Of a stretch of 64,000 bases of DNA, positions 18,980-28,300 are shown in pieces. The position numbers and the translations under genes are program-made. The stretch is from Paenibacillus durus. GTDB taxonomy: Bacteria > Bacillota > Bacilli > Paenibacillales > Paenibacillaceae. Where the stretch lies: positions 3,162,001 to 3,226,000 of the forward strand of contig NZ_CP009288.1 of the NCBI RefSeq assembly GCF_000756615.1, read 5' to 3'. Below the pieces are notes generated by a model. It searched no databases and was not told the DNA's origin. It worked only from the letters and a program-made list of their open reading frames with translations. Positions within the stretch are counted from its first letter, which is position 1, and each line of letters opens with the position of its first letter.

Positions 18980-19075
18980 TATAGCCTGAGCGGGGTTGAT
19001 GAGTATGGTGAAAACAAAGCTGAAACCAAAGGGCGCTTACGAAGACAAGCCTGCTTCAACAGACAATGGGGCCTA
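18955..19075 (+). other. Gene break between KS core and flanking subdomain (PKS-3/PKS-4)
   Basis: KS3 ends with CHIVLEEAP and a TAA at 18977-18979. PKS-4 starts 19 bases later in a different frame and opens with the continuation of the same structural unit (ELIVLTAK). An in-frame TGA at 18987-18989 closes the PKS-4 frame upstream, so the break is a clean stop and restart and not a readable fusion. Confidence 0.85.
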
Positions 19076-22000
19076 TGAGCTTATTGTGCTGACTGCGAAA
19101 ACCGCAAGAGCCCTTCAGCAAAAAATAATTGATCTGGAACAATGGCTGGAGCAGCAATCCGGTCAAGAGATTGACCTCTTAAATGTGGCTTATACTTTAC
19201 TTGCGGGAAGAAGCCATTTTCCATATCGTGCGGCAACGGCTGTCAAGAGCTTGGATGAGCTGCGGCGGATTTTACAAGCTGAAATATCTGCGGATTTCCA
19301 CAGCGGGAAATGGATGAAGGGAGAACCGGGCTCAGCAAATGTGAAGGGTGATCCCTCTGCCAGTATGGAAAGAGCCGCTGAAATTATACGGGAAATCCGC
19401 TTACTTCCGGCGGAGGCACGAATAAAGCGCCGCTATCAGGAGTTAGCCGAGTTGTTCGTTGCCGGTGCCTGCGGGGATTTAGGAGCGCTTTATGCGGACC
19501 AGCGCTGCCATAAGCTCTCTTTGCCTGCTTATCCGTTCGCCCGGGACCGTTATTGGGTTCCCGATGCGCCGGCAGAGGCAAAAAAAGCCGAAGCTGGAGC
19601 AGGTTCAGAAGCACTTGGAAGCAAGGGCAATGCCCGCTGGGCTGAGGTGCTGCATCCTTTGATTGACAGCAATTGCTCCACTGTTGCAGCATTAAGCTTT
19701 CACAAAACCTTCTACCCGCATGAGTTCTTCCTGGCGGATCACCAAGTGGAAGGCGAAGGCGTGCTGCCGGGCGTGGCTTACCTGGAAATGGCGCGGGCTG
19801 CCGGAACCATTGCCAATCCCGGCGCGGTCGTCAACAAGCTGACGGATATCATTTGGCTGCAGCCTTTCAGAATGTCGAAAGGTGAACGGCTCAAAGATGC
19901 AACGCTCCGTCTGCTTCCTGCGGCAGAACGGTCAGGCGCATTTCAATATGAAATGAGCACAACCAATCATGAAGGTCAGCGGATCGTGAACGGCAAGGGC
20001 GTGATTTGCTATGACTCATCCGTGGAAACTCTGAAACCACAGTACATCGATGTGGATTTGATTAAGTCCAGATGCACTGTGACTATGGATAAGGAGGCTT
20101 GTTATGCCGCTTTCCGGCAAAGAGGGCTTCAGTTGGGAAGGTCTTTTCAGGCATTAACGGAGCTTCATCATAATGATACGGAAACGTTGGCTTATCTGGA
20201 GCTTCCTGACTCGTTGGAGGAACAATTCTCCCGTTACCTGCTCCATCCTTCCTTAATGGACGGGGCGCTGGAGGCTGTGATAGGGCTCGTTCATTCCGGT
20301 GACGCAAGTGCGCTTTCCCTGCCTTTTGCCATCGATGAAATCGAAATACGCTCGCCGCTTCCCAAGGATTGCCTCGCCTATGTTACCAATAGTGAAGTAC
20401 AGCAGGAAGACCGGCACAGCCGCAAGTTTGATGTCCAGCTTACCGATAAGGACGGCATGGTACTGGTCTCTGTTACGGGCTTTACATTAAAGGTAGTGGA
20501 ACCGGCACAGATATCGGCTGGTACGGATGAGGTTCTGTATTACAAGCCGATCTGGGAAAAGACGCCTATATGGCAGATTGGTGCGGATATGGTAACAACT
20601 TCCGTTTCCGCATCAGGAGCACACAGCCTAACTGTTATCTTCAACGACGAGTCATTGTACCGTTCACTTGCTGTGACAGAAGCTTTTCTGAACGGGAATA
20701 AGCAGGCCCTATTTATCGAGCACGGGGACTACAAGGAAAAAGCGGATGGAGGATTTTCTCTTCATTTTGCTCAAAAAGATGATTTCAAAAGAATGCTGCA
20801 CTCGCTGAAGCGGAACCATAAGTTGCCGGACGAAATTCTTTTTGCCGCATCCAAAAGCACGCGATCTGCCGCAACGCATCCGCAGGATGAATTTACAGGT
20901 GAACTGCGGGCTTCTCTTCAGCCCGTGATTTACTTGCTTCAGTCCCTAATGGACATGAAGCTGGAAACACAAACGCAGGTGCTCTATCTGTGTCCCGCAA
21001 ATGAATCTCCCAGCGCCTATAGTACCTTGCATACGGCGTTAAGCGCTTTGGGGAAGACGGTTCAGCTTGAGAACAGCCGTCTGCAATTCAGACTCCTGGA
21101 ATGGCGGGAAGATGTGCCGGACAAGCAGAGAGTTGCGCTAGTGCAGCAGGAGCTTGCAGAGAAGAACCGCGAGGAGGTTCATATTCGTTATTCCGGCGGG
21201 ACCAGAGAGTGCCTGCACTGGAAAGAGACTCTACTGAAACCGCAGGCCGCTGAAGAACTCGCAGTACGCAGGGACGGCACTTATCTGATTACCGGAGGTG
21301 CCGGTGGACTGGGGCTGATATTTGCTGAGCATTTTGCTGAGCAGGCAAGTCCGACTTTAATTTTGACCGGCCGTTCGCCGTTAACGGAGTTTCAGCAGAA
21401 TAAGCTGCAGGAGATCAGAGCCAAGGGAGCGACTGTTGAATACCGGATGGCGGATGTGAATATCAGAACAGAGGTACAGTCTTTGATGGCATACATTCAT
21501 GACCAAGGGTATTCATTAACAGGGATTATTCACGCAGCAGGCATTACGAGGGACGGATATCTTGCTGGTAAAGATGCGGAAGATTTCTGGAAGGTCATTG
21601 AACCTAAGACTGCCGGAACTGTTTTTCTCGACGAGGCGACCAAAGATTTGGCTCTGGAGTTCTTTGTGTTATTCTCTTCCATTGCAGCCGTGACCGGCAA
21701 TGCCGGGCAGGCCGATTATGCATATGCGAATGGCTATATGGATCATTTTGCGGAAGTTAGAGAGTACTGGAGACACCAAGGCATCCGTTCCGGGAAGACG
21801 TTGTCCATCAACTGGCCGCTGTGGGCCAATGGCGGAATGCGGATGGAGGATTCCACGCTTGCCTTATACAGCCGGACTTCCGGCATGATCCCGCTGGACA
21901 CATTGAAGGGGATAGAAGCTTTTGAAAAAGGGCTTTCGCTTACGGAATCTTCTCAATTCGGAATTGTTCAGGGGGACAAAGGAAAGCTGCGCCGCCTGCT

Positions 22001-25000
22001 CGAACTGGATCAAGCACTCTTAAATTCCGAGCAGCGTGTCCAGCATAAGGTTGTCCAGCCCAACGAAGATGAGCTTGCAACAGCTCTTAATGGCAATCTG
22101 GTTGCCATAGTAAGCGCATTGACGAAGGTTAAGGCACATGATATCTTTCCGCATAAGGCGCTCAGCGAGTATGGATTCCATTCTATTAATCTGGCTGAAT
22201 TTGCCGACAGGATCAACACGGAGTACGAGCTGCGGCTCAATCCGTCTATTTTCTTTGAATATGCTACGCTGGAGGCTCTTGCGAGCTTTCTGCTGAATGA
22301 TCATAAAGAAGCGGTAACAGCAAGACATACAGAGTCATTTGCGGCGCCTTCAGACTTAATGGATGCTGCGGAGAACGGCAATCAGGCTTCAGATAAAGCT
22401 GTGGATAAGCCTTTCATCGCTGCCGAACCTGCGGCTCCCGAAAAGCCTGTATCCAAGCCCGATAAACCTCAAGTTCGCGAAGAGGATGTGGCGATTATCG
22501 GAATGGCCGGGCTAATGCCGCAGAGCGAAGATCTGGGTCAATTCTGGGAGCATCTTAGCTCGCAAAAGAATCTGGTCACGGAAATCCCGCCGGAGCGCTG
22601 GGATTGGAAGTCTTTCTACAGCGAGACGAATGAGCCTAACACCTCGCCGTCCAAATGGGGAGGGTTCCTCAAGGAAGTGGATACCTTCGATGCAGGCTGG
22701 TTCGGCATATCACCTGCTGAGGCAGAACTGATGGACCCGCAGCAGCGGTTATTCCTGCAAACAGTGTGGTCAACCATTGAGGATGCAGGCTATAAAGCTT
22801 CTGCGTTGTCCGGCTCCCGGACAGGGGTGTTCGTCGGTGTAGGAACGATGGATTATTATGATGTGCTGCTTGCGAATGGCATCAATATAGAACCGCATTT
22901 CTCAACGGGCAATTCCCACAGTGTTCTGGCTAACCGGATCTCTTATCTGCTTAACTTCCACGGTCCGAGTGAACCTGTCAATACAGCCTGCTCCAGCTCA
23001 TTGGTAGCCATACACAGAGCTGTACAGAGCATTAGCAGCGGGGAATCCGAACTAGCCATTGCCGGCGGCGTCAACGTGATGGCCAGTCCGCTGTTGTATT
23101 TGGCCTTTGGAAAGTCCGGGATGCTGAGCAAGGACGGAGAATGCCGCACCTTTGACCATAGAGCCAACGGTTATGTGCGGGGCGAAGGGGCAGGGGCCAT
23201 TCTTCTCAAGCCCTTGAGTAAAGCGATAAAAGACCGGGATCATATTTATGGTGTCGTAAAAGGATCGGCCGTTAACCACGGCGGCAGAGCGAATTCCCTG
23301 ACTGCACCCAATGTAAACGCCCAAGCGGAGTTATTGGTAGAGGCATACGGCAAAGCCGATGTATCTCCGGCGACCGTAACTTATATTGAGGCGCACGGAA
23401 CCGGGACGCCACTTGGTGATCCGGCTGAAATCAACGGGCTGAAGAAAGCCTTTAGCACCTTGGGCAAGCTGCGCGGGGAACCTGCTCCGTTGGCCAGATA
23501 TTGCGGTGTTGGTTCTGTGAAGACCAATATCGGCCATTTAGAGACTGCGGCAGGCATTGCCGGGGTAATCAAGGTTTTGTTAGCCATGAAGAACGGCACT
23601 ATTCCGGGAAATGTGCATTTTGAAGGACTGAACCCTTATATCGAATTAGAGGGCAGTCCATTTTACGTTGCCGACACGACGCAGTCATGGGCGAAATTGA
23701 CGGATGCCCGGGGCAACACCATTCCCCGCAGAGCCGGTATCAGCTCCTTCGGATTTGGCGGGGCCAATGCGCATGTGATTCTGGAGCAATATGAGGATGA
23801 ACCTGTAGCCGCTGACGGCTATAACGAGCATCGGACCGGCGGTGAACTGCAAATCGTTATTTTATCCGCAAAAAGCAAGGAACAGCTTAATGAATACGCC
23901 CGGAAATTACTGAAGTTCCTTGATGTGGAGGGGCAGCACAATGTGAAGTTATTGCTGTCCGACTTGGCCTTTACCCTCCAGACCGGGCGCGAGGAAAGCG
24001 ATGAAAGATTAGCTGTGGTGGTGGATGATTTAAATAAGCTGCGAGCTTTGTTATCCCTGTACTGTACAGGGACAGAGCAAGCGGATGGCCTGTTTACAGG
24101 AATGGCCAAGGCCAATAGGGGATTAGGAGAACCGGAAAGCGTTGCTTCGGTACAAGACGGGAAGTCCGATCCTTACCAGCTTGCCCGCTCCTGGGTTCAG
24201 GGGGCGCTCATCCCGTGGACAGATTTACAGAAGGGCTTTCCTTGCCGCCGGCTTTCCTTGCCGACTTATCCTTATGCCAAGGAACGATATTGGGCGGGTA
24301 ATAAGACTACGTTCCCTATTTTCAAGCATGATACTTCTGTGGAACCGCAGCTTCATCCCTTGATTGGACAGAATACATCCAGCCTGTATGAGCAGAAATT
24401 TAGCACGCGGCTCTCGGGAGAGGAGTTTTTTTTCAAAGATCATGTGATTGGGGGAACGCGGATTTTGCCAGGCGCGGCCTATCTGGAAATGGCCCGGGCG
24501 GCTGGTGAGATTGCCGGGGAGCAGCAGGTCAGCAAGCTGAGAAATGTAATTTGGCTGCAGCCGATGACCATCACTGGAGAAGCCTGCGGGATAACGACCA
24601 CTTTAGTCCCTAAAGGAGCATTCGTGGAGGCCCAAATCAGGTCTGCCCATGCGAAAGATTTCGTTTACGCACAAGGAAATATTATCCTGGGGGATTCTCG
24701 GGAGACGGCGGATTCTTCAGGGAATGGACTGAAACTGAACATTCCAGCAATCATCAAAAGCTGTGATGCTCCTGTTTCGGGAGAAGTATGTTACCGGAAA
24801 TTATATGAGATGGGATTCCAGTATGGCCGGTCGCTGCGCGTAATTCAGGAGCATGGAAGCAGGAACAATCAGGAAGCTTGGGCTTATCTTTCGCTGCCAG
24901 CCGAAATAGCCGATACATTGACGAGCTACAAACTGCATCCTTCTTTAGTGGACGGCACACTGCAGAGCGCATTACTGATGGGGACTGGCGGTACATCCCT

Positions 25001-25322
25001 TGGAAACAGTAAATTCCTGCCTTTCGCACTGGATGAATTGGAACTGATCAGGCCGCTTGTACCAGAGTGCTTCTGCCATATTGTTTCCGTAGAGGAGTCA
25101 GGTAAGCAGATATCGTCTCTCAGAAAATATAATCTTGCCATTGCCGACAGAGCAGGTAATCTGTTGGTTCGAATGAACGGTTTTTCGTCCCGGTTGGTGC
25201 AGACCTCAGTACCGGAGATGAAGGCGGTAGAAGATGAAGTGTTGGATATACTGTATAAACTTCAGCGCGGCGATGTGGACTTGAATGAAGCCGAACGTTT
25301 AGCGGAGGGAAGTGTACTGTGA
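18999..25322 (+). CDS. PKS-4: (KS flanking subdomain)-DH-KR-ACP-KS-DH trans-AT polyketide synthase
   Basis: 2107 residues from ATG 18999. TTG 18996 is in frame but touches the ribosome site, and ATG 19005 has better spacing (9 bases) from a weak GGGG, so the start is uncertain by two codons. The first 190 residues are a KS flanking subdomain without a KS (VAYTLLAGR, then LPAYPFARDRYW), completing KS3 of PKS-3. Then: DH1 (His248 intact; Asp421, but DGALE in place of DxxxQ); KR (Tyr907, Ser894, canonical); ACP (Ser1062 in GFHS, Asp replaced by His); KS (Cys1331, His1466, His1513) with flanking subdomain; DH2 (His1815, Asp1985 in DGTLQ, canonical); and a C-terminal docking helix (ILYKLQRGDVD). 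DH2 is separated from its KR and ACP, which open PKS-5. The stop overlaps the PKS-5 start in GTGA. Confidence 0.96.
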   Translation: MSMVKTKLKPKGAYEDKPASTDNGAYELIVLTAKTARALQQKIIDLEQWLEQQSGQEIDLLNVAYTLLAGRSHFPYRAATAVKSLDELRRILQAEISADFHSGKWMKGEPGSANVKGDPSASMERAAEIIREIRLLPAEARIKRRYQELAELFVAGACGDLGALYADQRCHKLSLPAYPFARDRYWVPDAPAEAKKAEAGAGSEALGSKGNARWAEVLHPLIDSNCSTVAALSFHKTFYPHEFFLADHQVEGEGVLPGVAYLEMARAAGTIANPGAVVNKLTDIIWLQPFRMSKGERLKDATLRLLPAAERSGAFQYEMSTTNHEGQRIVNGKGVICYDSSVETLKPQYIDVDLIKSRCTVTMDKEACYAAFRQRGLQLGRSFQALTELHHNDTETLAYLELPDSLEEQFSRYLLHPSLMDGALEAVIGLVHSGDASALSLPFAIDEIEIRSPLPKDCLAYVTNSEVQQEDRHSRKFDVQLTDKDGMVLVSVTGFTLKVVEPAQISAGTDEVLYYKPIWEKTPIWQIGADMVTTSVSASGAHSLTVIFNDESLYRSLAVTEAFLNGNKQALFIEHGDYKEKADGGFSLHFAQKDDFKRMLHSLKRNHKLPDEILFAASKSTRSAATHPQDEFTGELRASLQPVIYLLQSLMDMKLETQTQVLYLCPANESPSAYSTLHTALSALGKTVQLENSRLQFRLLEWREDVPDKQRVALVQQELAEKNREEVHIRYSGGTRECLHWKETLLKPQAAEELAVRRDGTYLITGGAGGLGLIFAEHFAEQASPTLILTGRSPLTEFQQNKLQEIRAKGATVEYRMADVNIRTEVQSLMAYIHDQGYSLTGIIHAAGITRDGYLAGKDAEDFWKVIEPKTAGTVFLDEATKDLALEFFVLFSSIAAVTGNAGQADYAYANGYMDHFAEVREYWRHQGIRSGKTLSINWPLWANGGMRMEDSTLALYSRTSGMIPLDTLKGIEAFEKGLSLTESSQFGIVQGDKGKLRRLLELDQALLNSEQRVQHKVVQPNEDELATALNGNLVAIVSALTKVKAHDIFPHKALSEYGFHSINLAEFADRINTEYELRLNPSIFFEYATLEALASFLLNDHKEAVTARHTESFAAPSDLMDAAENGNQASDKAVDKPFIAAEPAAPEKPVSKPDKPQVREEDVAIIGMAGLMPQSEDLGQFWEHLSSQKNLVTEIPPERWDWKSFYSETNEPNTSPSKWGGFLKEVDTFDAGWFGISPAEAELMDPQQRLFLQTVWSTIEDAGYKASALSGSRTGVFVGVGTMDYYDVLLANGINIEPHFSTGNSHSVLANRISYLLNFHGPSEPVNTACSSSLVAIHRAVQSISSGESELAIAGGVNVMASPLLYLAFGKSGMLSKDGECRTFDHRANGYVRGEGAGAILLKPLSKAIKDRDHIYGVVKGSAVNHGGRANSLTAPNVNAQAELLVEAYGKADVSPATVTYIEAHGTGTPLGDPAEINGLKKAFSTLGKLRGEPAPLARYCGVGSVKTNIGHLETAAGIAGVIKVLLAMKNGTIPGNVHFEGLNPYIELEGSPFYVADTTQSWAKLTDARGNTIPRRAGISSFGFGGANAHVILEQYEDEPVAADGYNEHRTGGELQIVILSAKSKEQLNEYARKLLKFLDVEGQHNVKLLLSDLAFTLQTGREESDERLAVVVDDLNKLRALLSLYCTGTEQADGLFTGMAKANRGLGEPESVASVQDGKSDPYQLARSWVQGALIPWTDLQKGFPCRRLSLPTYPYAKERYWAGNKTTFPIFKHDTSVEPQLHPLIGQNTSSLYEQKFSTRLSGEEFFFKDHVIGGTRILPGAAYLEMARAAGEIAGEQQVSKLRNVIWLQPMTITGEACGITTTLVPKGAFVEAQIRSAHAKDFVYAQGNIILGDSRETADSSGNGLKLNIPAIIKSCDAPVSGEVCYRKLYEMGFQYGRSLRVIQEHGSRNNQEAWAYLSLPAEIADTLTSYKLHPSLVDGTLQSALLMGTGGTSLGNSKFLPFALDELELIRPLVPECFCHIVSVEESGKQISSLRKYNLAIADRAGNLLVRMNGFSSRLVQTSVPEMKAVEDEVLDILYKLQRGDVDLNEAERLAEGSVL
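19635..20510 (+). other. DH1 of PKS-4 with DxxxE
   Basis: His248 is in an intact HxxxGxxxxP motif (HQVEGEGVLP). Asp421 is present but the usual Gln of DxxxQ is Glu (DGALE, GAG at 20271-20273), and YGPxF reads LGRSF. Probably a DH with altered active-site polarity; activity is uncertain. Confidence 0.8.
24350..25200 (+). other. DH2 of PKS-4, canonical
   Basis: His1815 (HVIGGTRILP) and Asp1985 (DGTLQ) are intact. Its KR and ACP partners are on PKS-5, so this module is split between DH and KR. Confidence 0.85.
25304..25309 (+). promoter_or_regulatory. Ribosome binding site for the GTG start of PKS-5
   Basis: GGAGGG 9 bases before GTG 25319. It supports the non-ATG start and the GTGA coupling with PKS-4. 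Confidence 0.75.
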
Positions 25323-28300
25323 GCCGGAAGACAAAAAGACAAATCTTCAGTATGGTTCAAGCTAATCAAATTACACCGGAACAAGGTAAACAAATGTTAA
25401 TGGAGCTTCAGACCGGAAGCAGCAGCCAGAAAGAAGATGAAATTCACCTTTATCAGCCCTCTTGGACACAATCAGCTATAAAAAGCGATCCGGAAGCGGA
25501 ACATCGACCGGGGAATTTGCTCATTTTTGATGAAAACCATGGACTTTCTCAACTAATTGAGGAATATGCCGGACAGAAGGCCCGGCTGTGTTGTACCGTG
25601 ATCCAACAAGGTGATGCTTACGCCAAATTGGCAGACGGTTCATACCGGATTCGGGTGGATGTTCCCGGGGATTATGAGCAATTGCTGGCTGATCTGAAGC
25701 TGGGTGAGATAGACTCCCCCCAAATCCTTCATGCCTGGTCCCGTGGTACCAATTCCGACTTGTCCTCTGATAAGGTAAACGAACAACTGGCCAAAGGGTT
25801 CTATTCGCTTCTTTATCTGACTCAAGCGCTGCTTCGTCTAAAGATCACGTCTCCGCTTCCGCTGCTGTATTTGCATACGTCGGAGCCGGCTCAGATTCAG
25901 CCGGTGTATGCAGCTGTTGGCGCTTTGATTCGCACCATCAGACTTGAGCAGCCTAACTTTCTGTTCAAAAGTGTTCAACTGGAGTCATTATCTGAATCAA
26001 CAGGTACAGGTAATTCAGACTTATCCCGGATTGTTCAGCACTTGCTTACTGAGCTTGCAGAGCAAGGCGGAACCTCCCGCGAAGTGAAATATATAGGACA
26101 TCACCGTTATGTAAGGTCGATCCAAGAAATGAATTCTCAGGAGTTTAATCAAGAAATACCGCTCGTGCGTGGCGGTACGTATCTAATTACCGGTGGCTGC
26201 GGCGGATTGGGGTCTCTTGTTGCCAAGCATTTTGCGGACCGCTACAAGGCTAACCTGATTCTGAATGGCAGATCAGAAGCAGACAAGCGGATAGACAAGC
26301 AACTGGAAGAATTACAGCGTTTAGGATCATCCGCCATTTATGTGCAAGCGGATCTATCCGTTGAAGCGGAAACCAAGCAACTGATCCATGCCGCCAAAGA
26401 GAAGTTCGGAGCATTGAACGGCATTATCCATTGTGCGGGTTTATTGCAGGATGCATTTATTCTCAATAAAAAGAGAGAACAAGCAGAGCTGGTGCTTACG
26501 CCTAAGGTAATGGGTACGATCCATTTGGACGAAGCCGCCAAAGACGAGGAACTGGATGTGTTTGTGCTATTTTCTTCCATATCCTCGCTGCTGGGAAATA
26601 TAGGGCAAAGCGATTACGCTTATGCCAACGCCTTTATGGACCATTTTGCAGAGATGAGAAACTCTCTGGTTCATCGTCATGCGAGACATGGGAGAACCTT
26701 GGGCATTAACTGGCCTCTATGGGCAAGCGGTGGTATGGAGATCAGCCCGGCACAGGAAAGTTGGATGAAGAATTCACTCGATATTTCCATCATGGAGACA
26801 GACCAGGGTCTAAGCGCTTTGGAGACCAGTTTATGTGCCGGAAACGGAGTTAATCAAATCCTGGCGGTCACGGGAACAGGCAGTGCGGCGGCCACAGGGT
26901 TGCTTGAACTGTACCAGGGTAAGGAAACGCAGAGAATTCAGACTTCCGAGAAGATGAAGAAAACGAAGACAGAGAACGTAGCGGCTCATCCCGCAAGCCC
27001 TAAGCTCAAAGAATACGCTGAGCAGATGTTAATTAAACTGCTGGCGAAGACAACCAAATATCCGGCAACCGGGATCAAGGCCGATCAGGCCTTTGAGCAT
27101 TATGGCGTTGACTCCATGATTGTGATGGCGATGAACCGGGAGCTGGAGGCCGATTTTGGAGAACTGTCCAAAACGCTGCTGTTCGAATATCAAAATATAG
27201 GTGAGCTTGCCGCCTATTTTGCCGACAACCATTCCGGGGTGTTAACGCAGCTTGCGGGCCTTAAGGACAATGAACCAACCGCTGCCGAAAGAAACGAAGC
27301 CGCGCCGCCTAAGGAGCAAAAAGAGCTTATTTCTGCGAAATCATCAAGATTCGCTGTTTCCGGACAAGTTTCTGTATCAAGCGCCAAACCTAAAGAAGAG
27401 AAGCGGGAAAGCGGCGATATTGCCGTGATCGGGGTCAGCGGACGCTATCCGTTAGCCCGGAATACATCGGAATTCTGGGATAACCTGCAAAATGGCCGGG
27501 ATTGCATTACGGAGATTCCACAGGACCGTTGGGATGCGCTTGCCGCCTACACGGAAGATGTGAACGATAAATCGAAGTCCTATTCAAAATGGGGCGGATT
27601 TATTGCCGACGCGGACAAGTTCGATCCATTGTTTTTCAGTATTTCTCCTAAAGAAGCGATCATCATGGACCCGCAGGAACGAATCTTCCTGGAGACTGTG
27701 TGGCAGACGCTGGAGGACGCGGGTTATCCCAAATCCTCGCTAAATCATGCCAAAGCTGGCGTGTTCGTTGGGGTTATGTACGGCCAGTATCAATTGTTCG
27801 GTGCAAGCAGCGACGGTACTTCCTTGGCTCCGACCTCGTCGTATGCATCCATCGCTAACCGCGTATCGTATTTTTTCAACTTTCACGGTCCTAGTATTGC
27901 ACTGGATACGATGTGTTCCTCATCTCTGACTGCGGTTCATTTGGCGTGTGACAGTATCCGCAGCGGGGAGAGTGAAATCGCTGTAGCAGGTGGAGTCAAC
28001 TTGTCGATCCATCCGCAAAAATATCTGATGCTCAGCCAGCAAAGATTCCTTTCCACAGATGGCCGCTGCCGGACCTTTGGTGAAGGCGGAGACGGATATG
28101 TGCCCGGTGAAGGTTCTGGAGCCGTTCTGCTGAAGCCGCTGCACAAAGCCATTGCTGATGGAGATCGCATATACGCGGTGATCAAAGGAAGCACGATGAA
28201 TCATGGGGGCAAAACGAATGGGTATTCCGTCCCTAACCCGAACGCTCAAGCGGATCTGATCACAGATGCCTTGAAGGAGACCGGAATCCACCCGAGAACG

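Noticed and set aside
18979..18999. Frameshift or pseudogene between PKS-3 and PKS-4
   Set aside because: There are stops in both frames around the junction and a start with weak ribosome site, and both partners are intact; a real gene break is more likely, although a sequencing error cannot be excluded.
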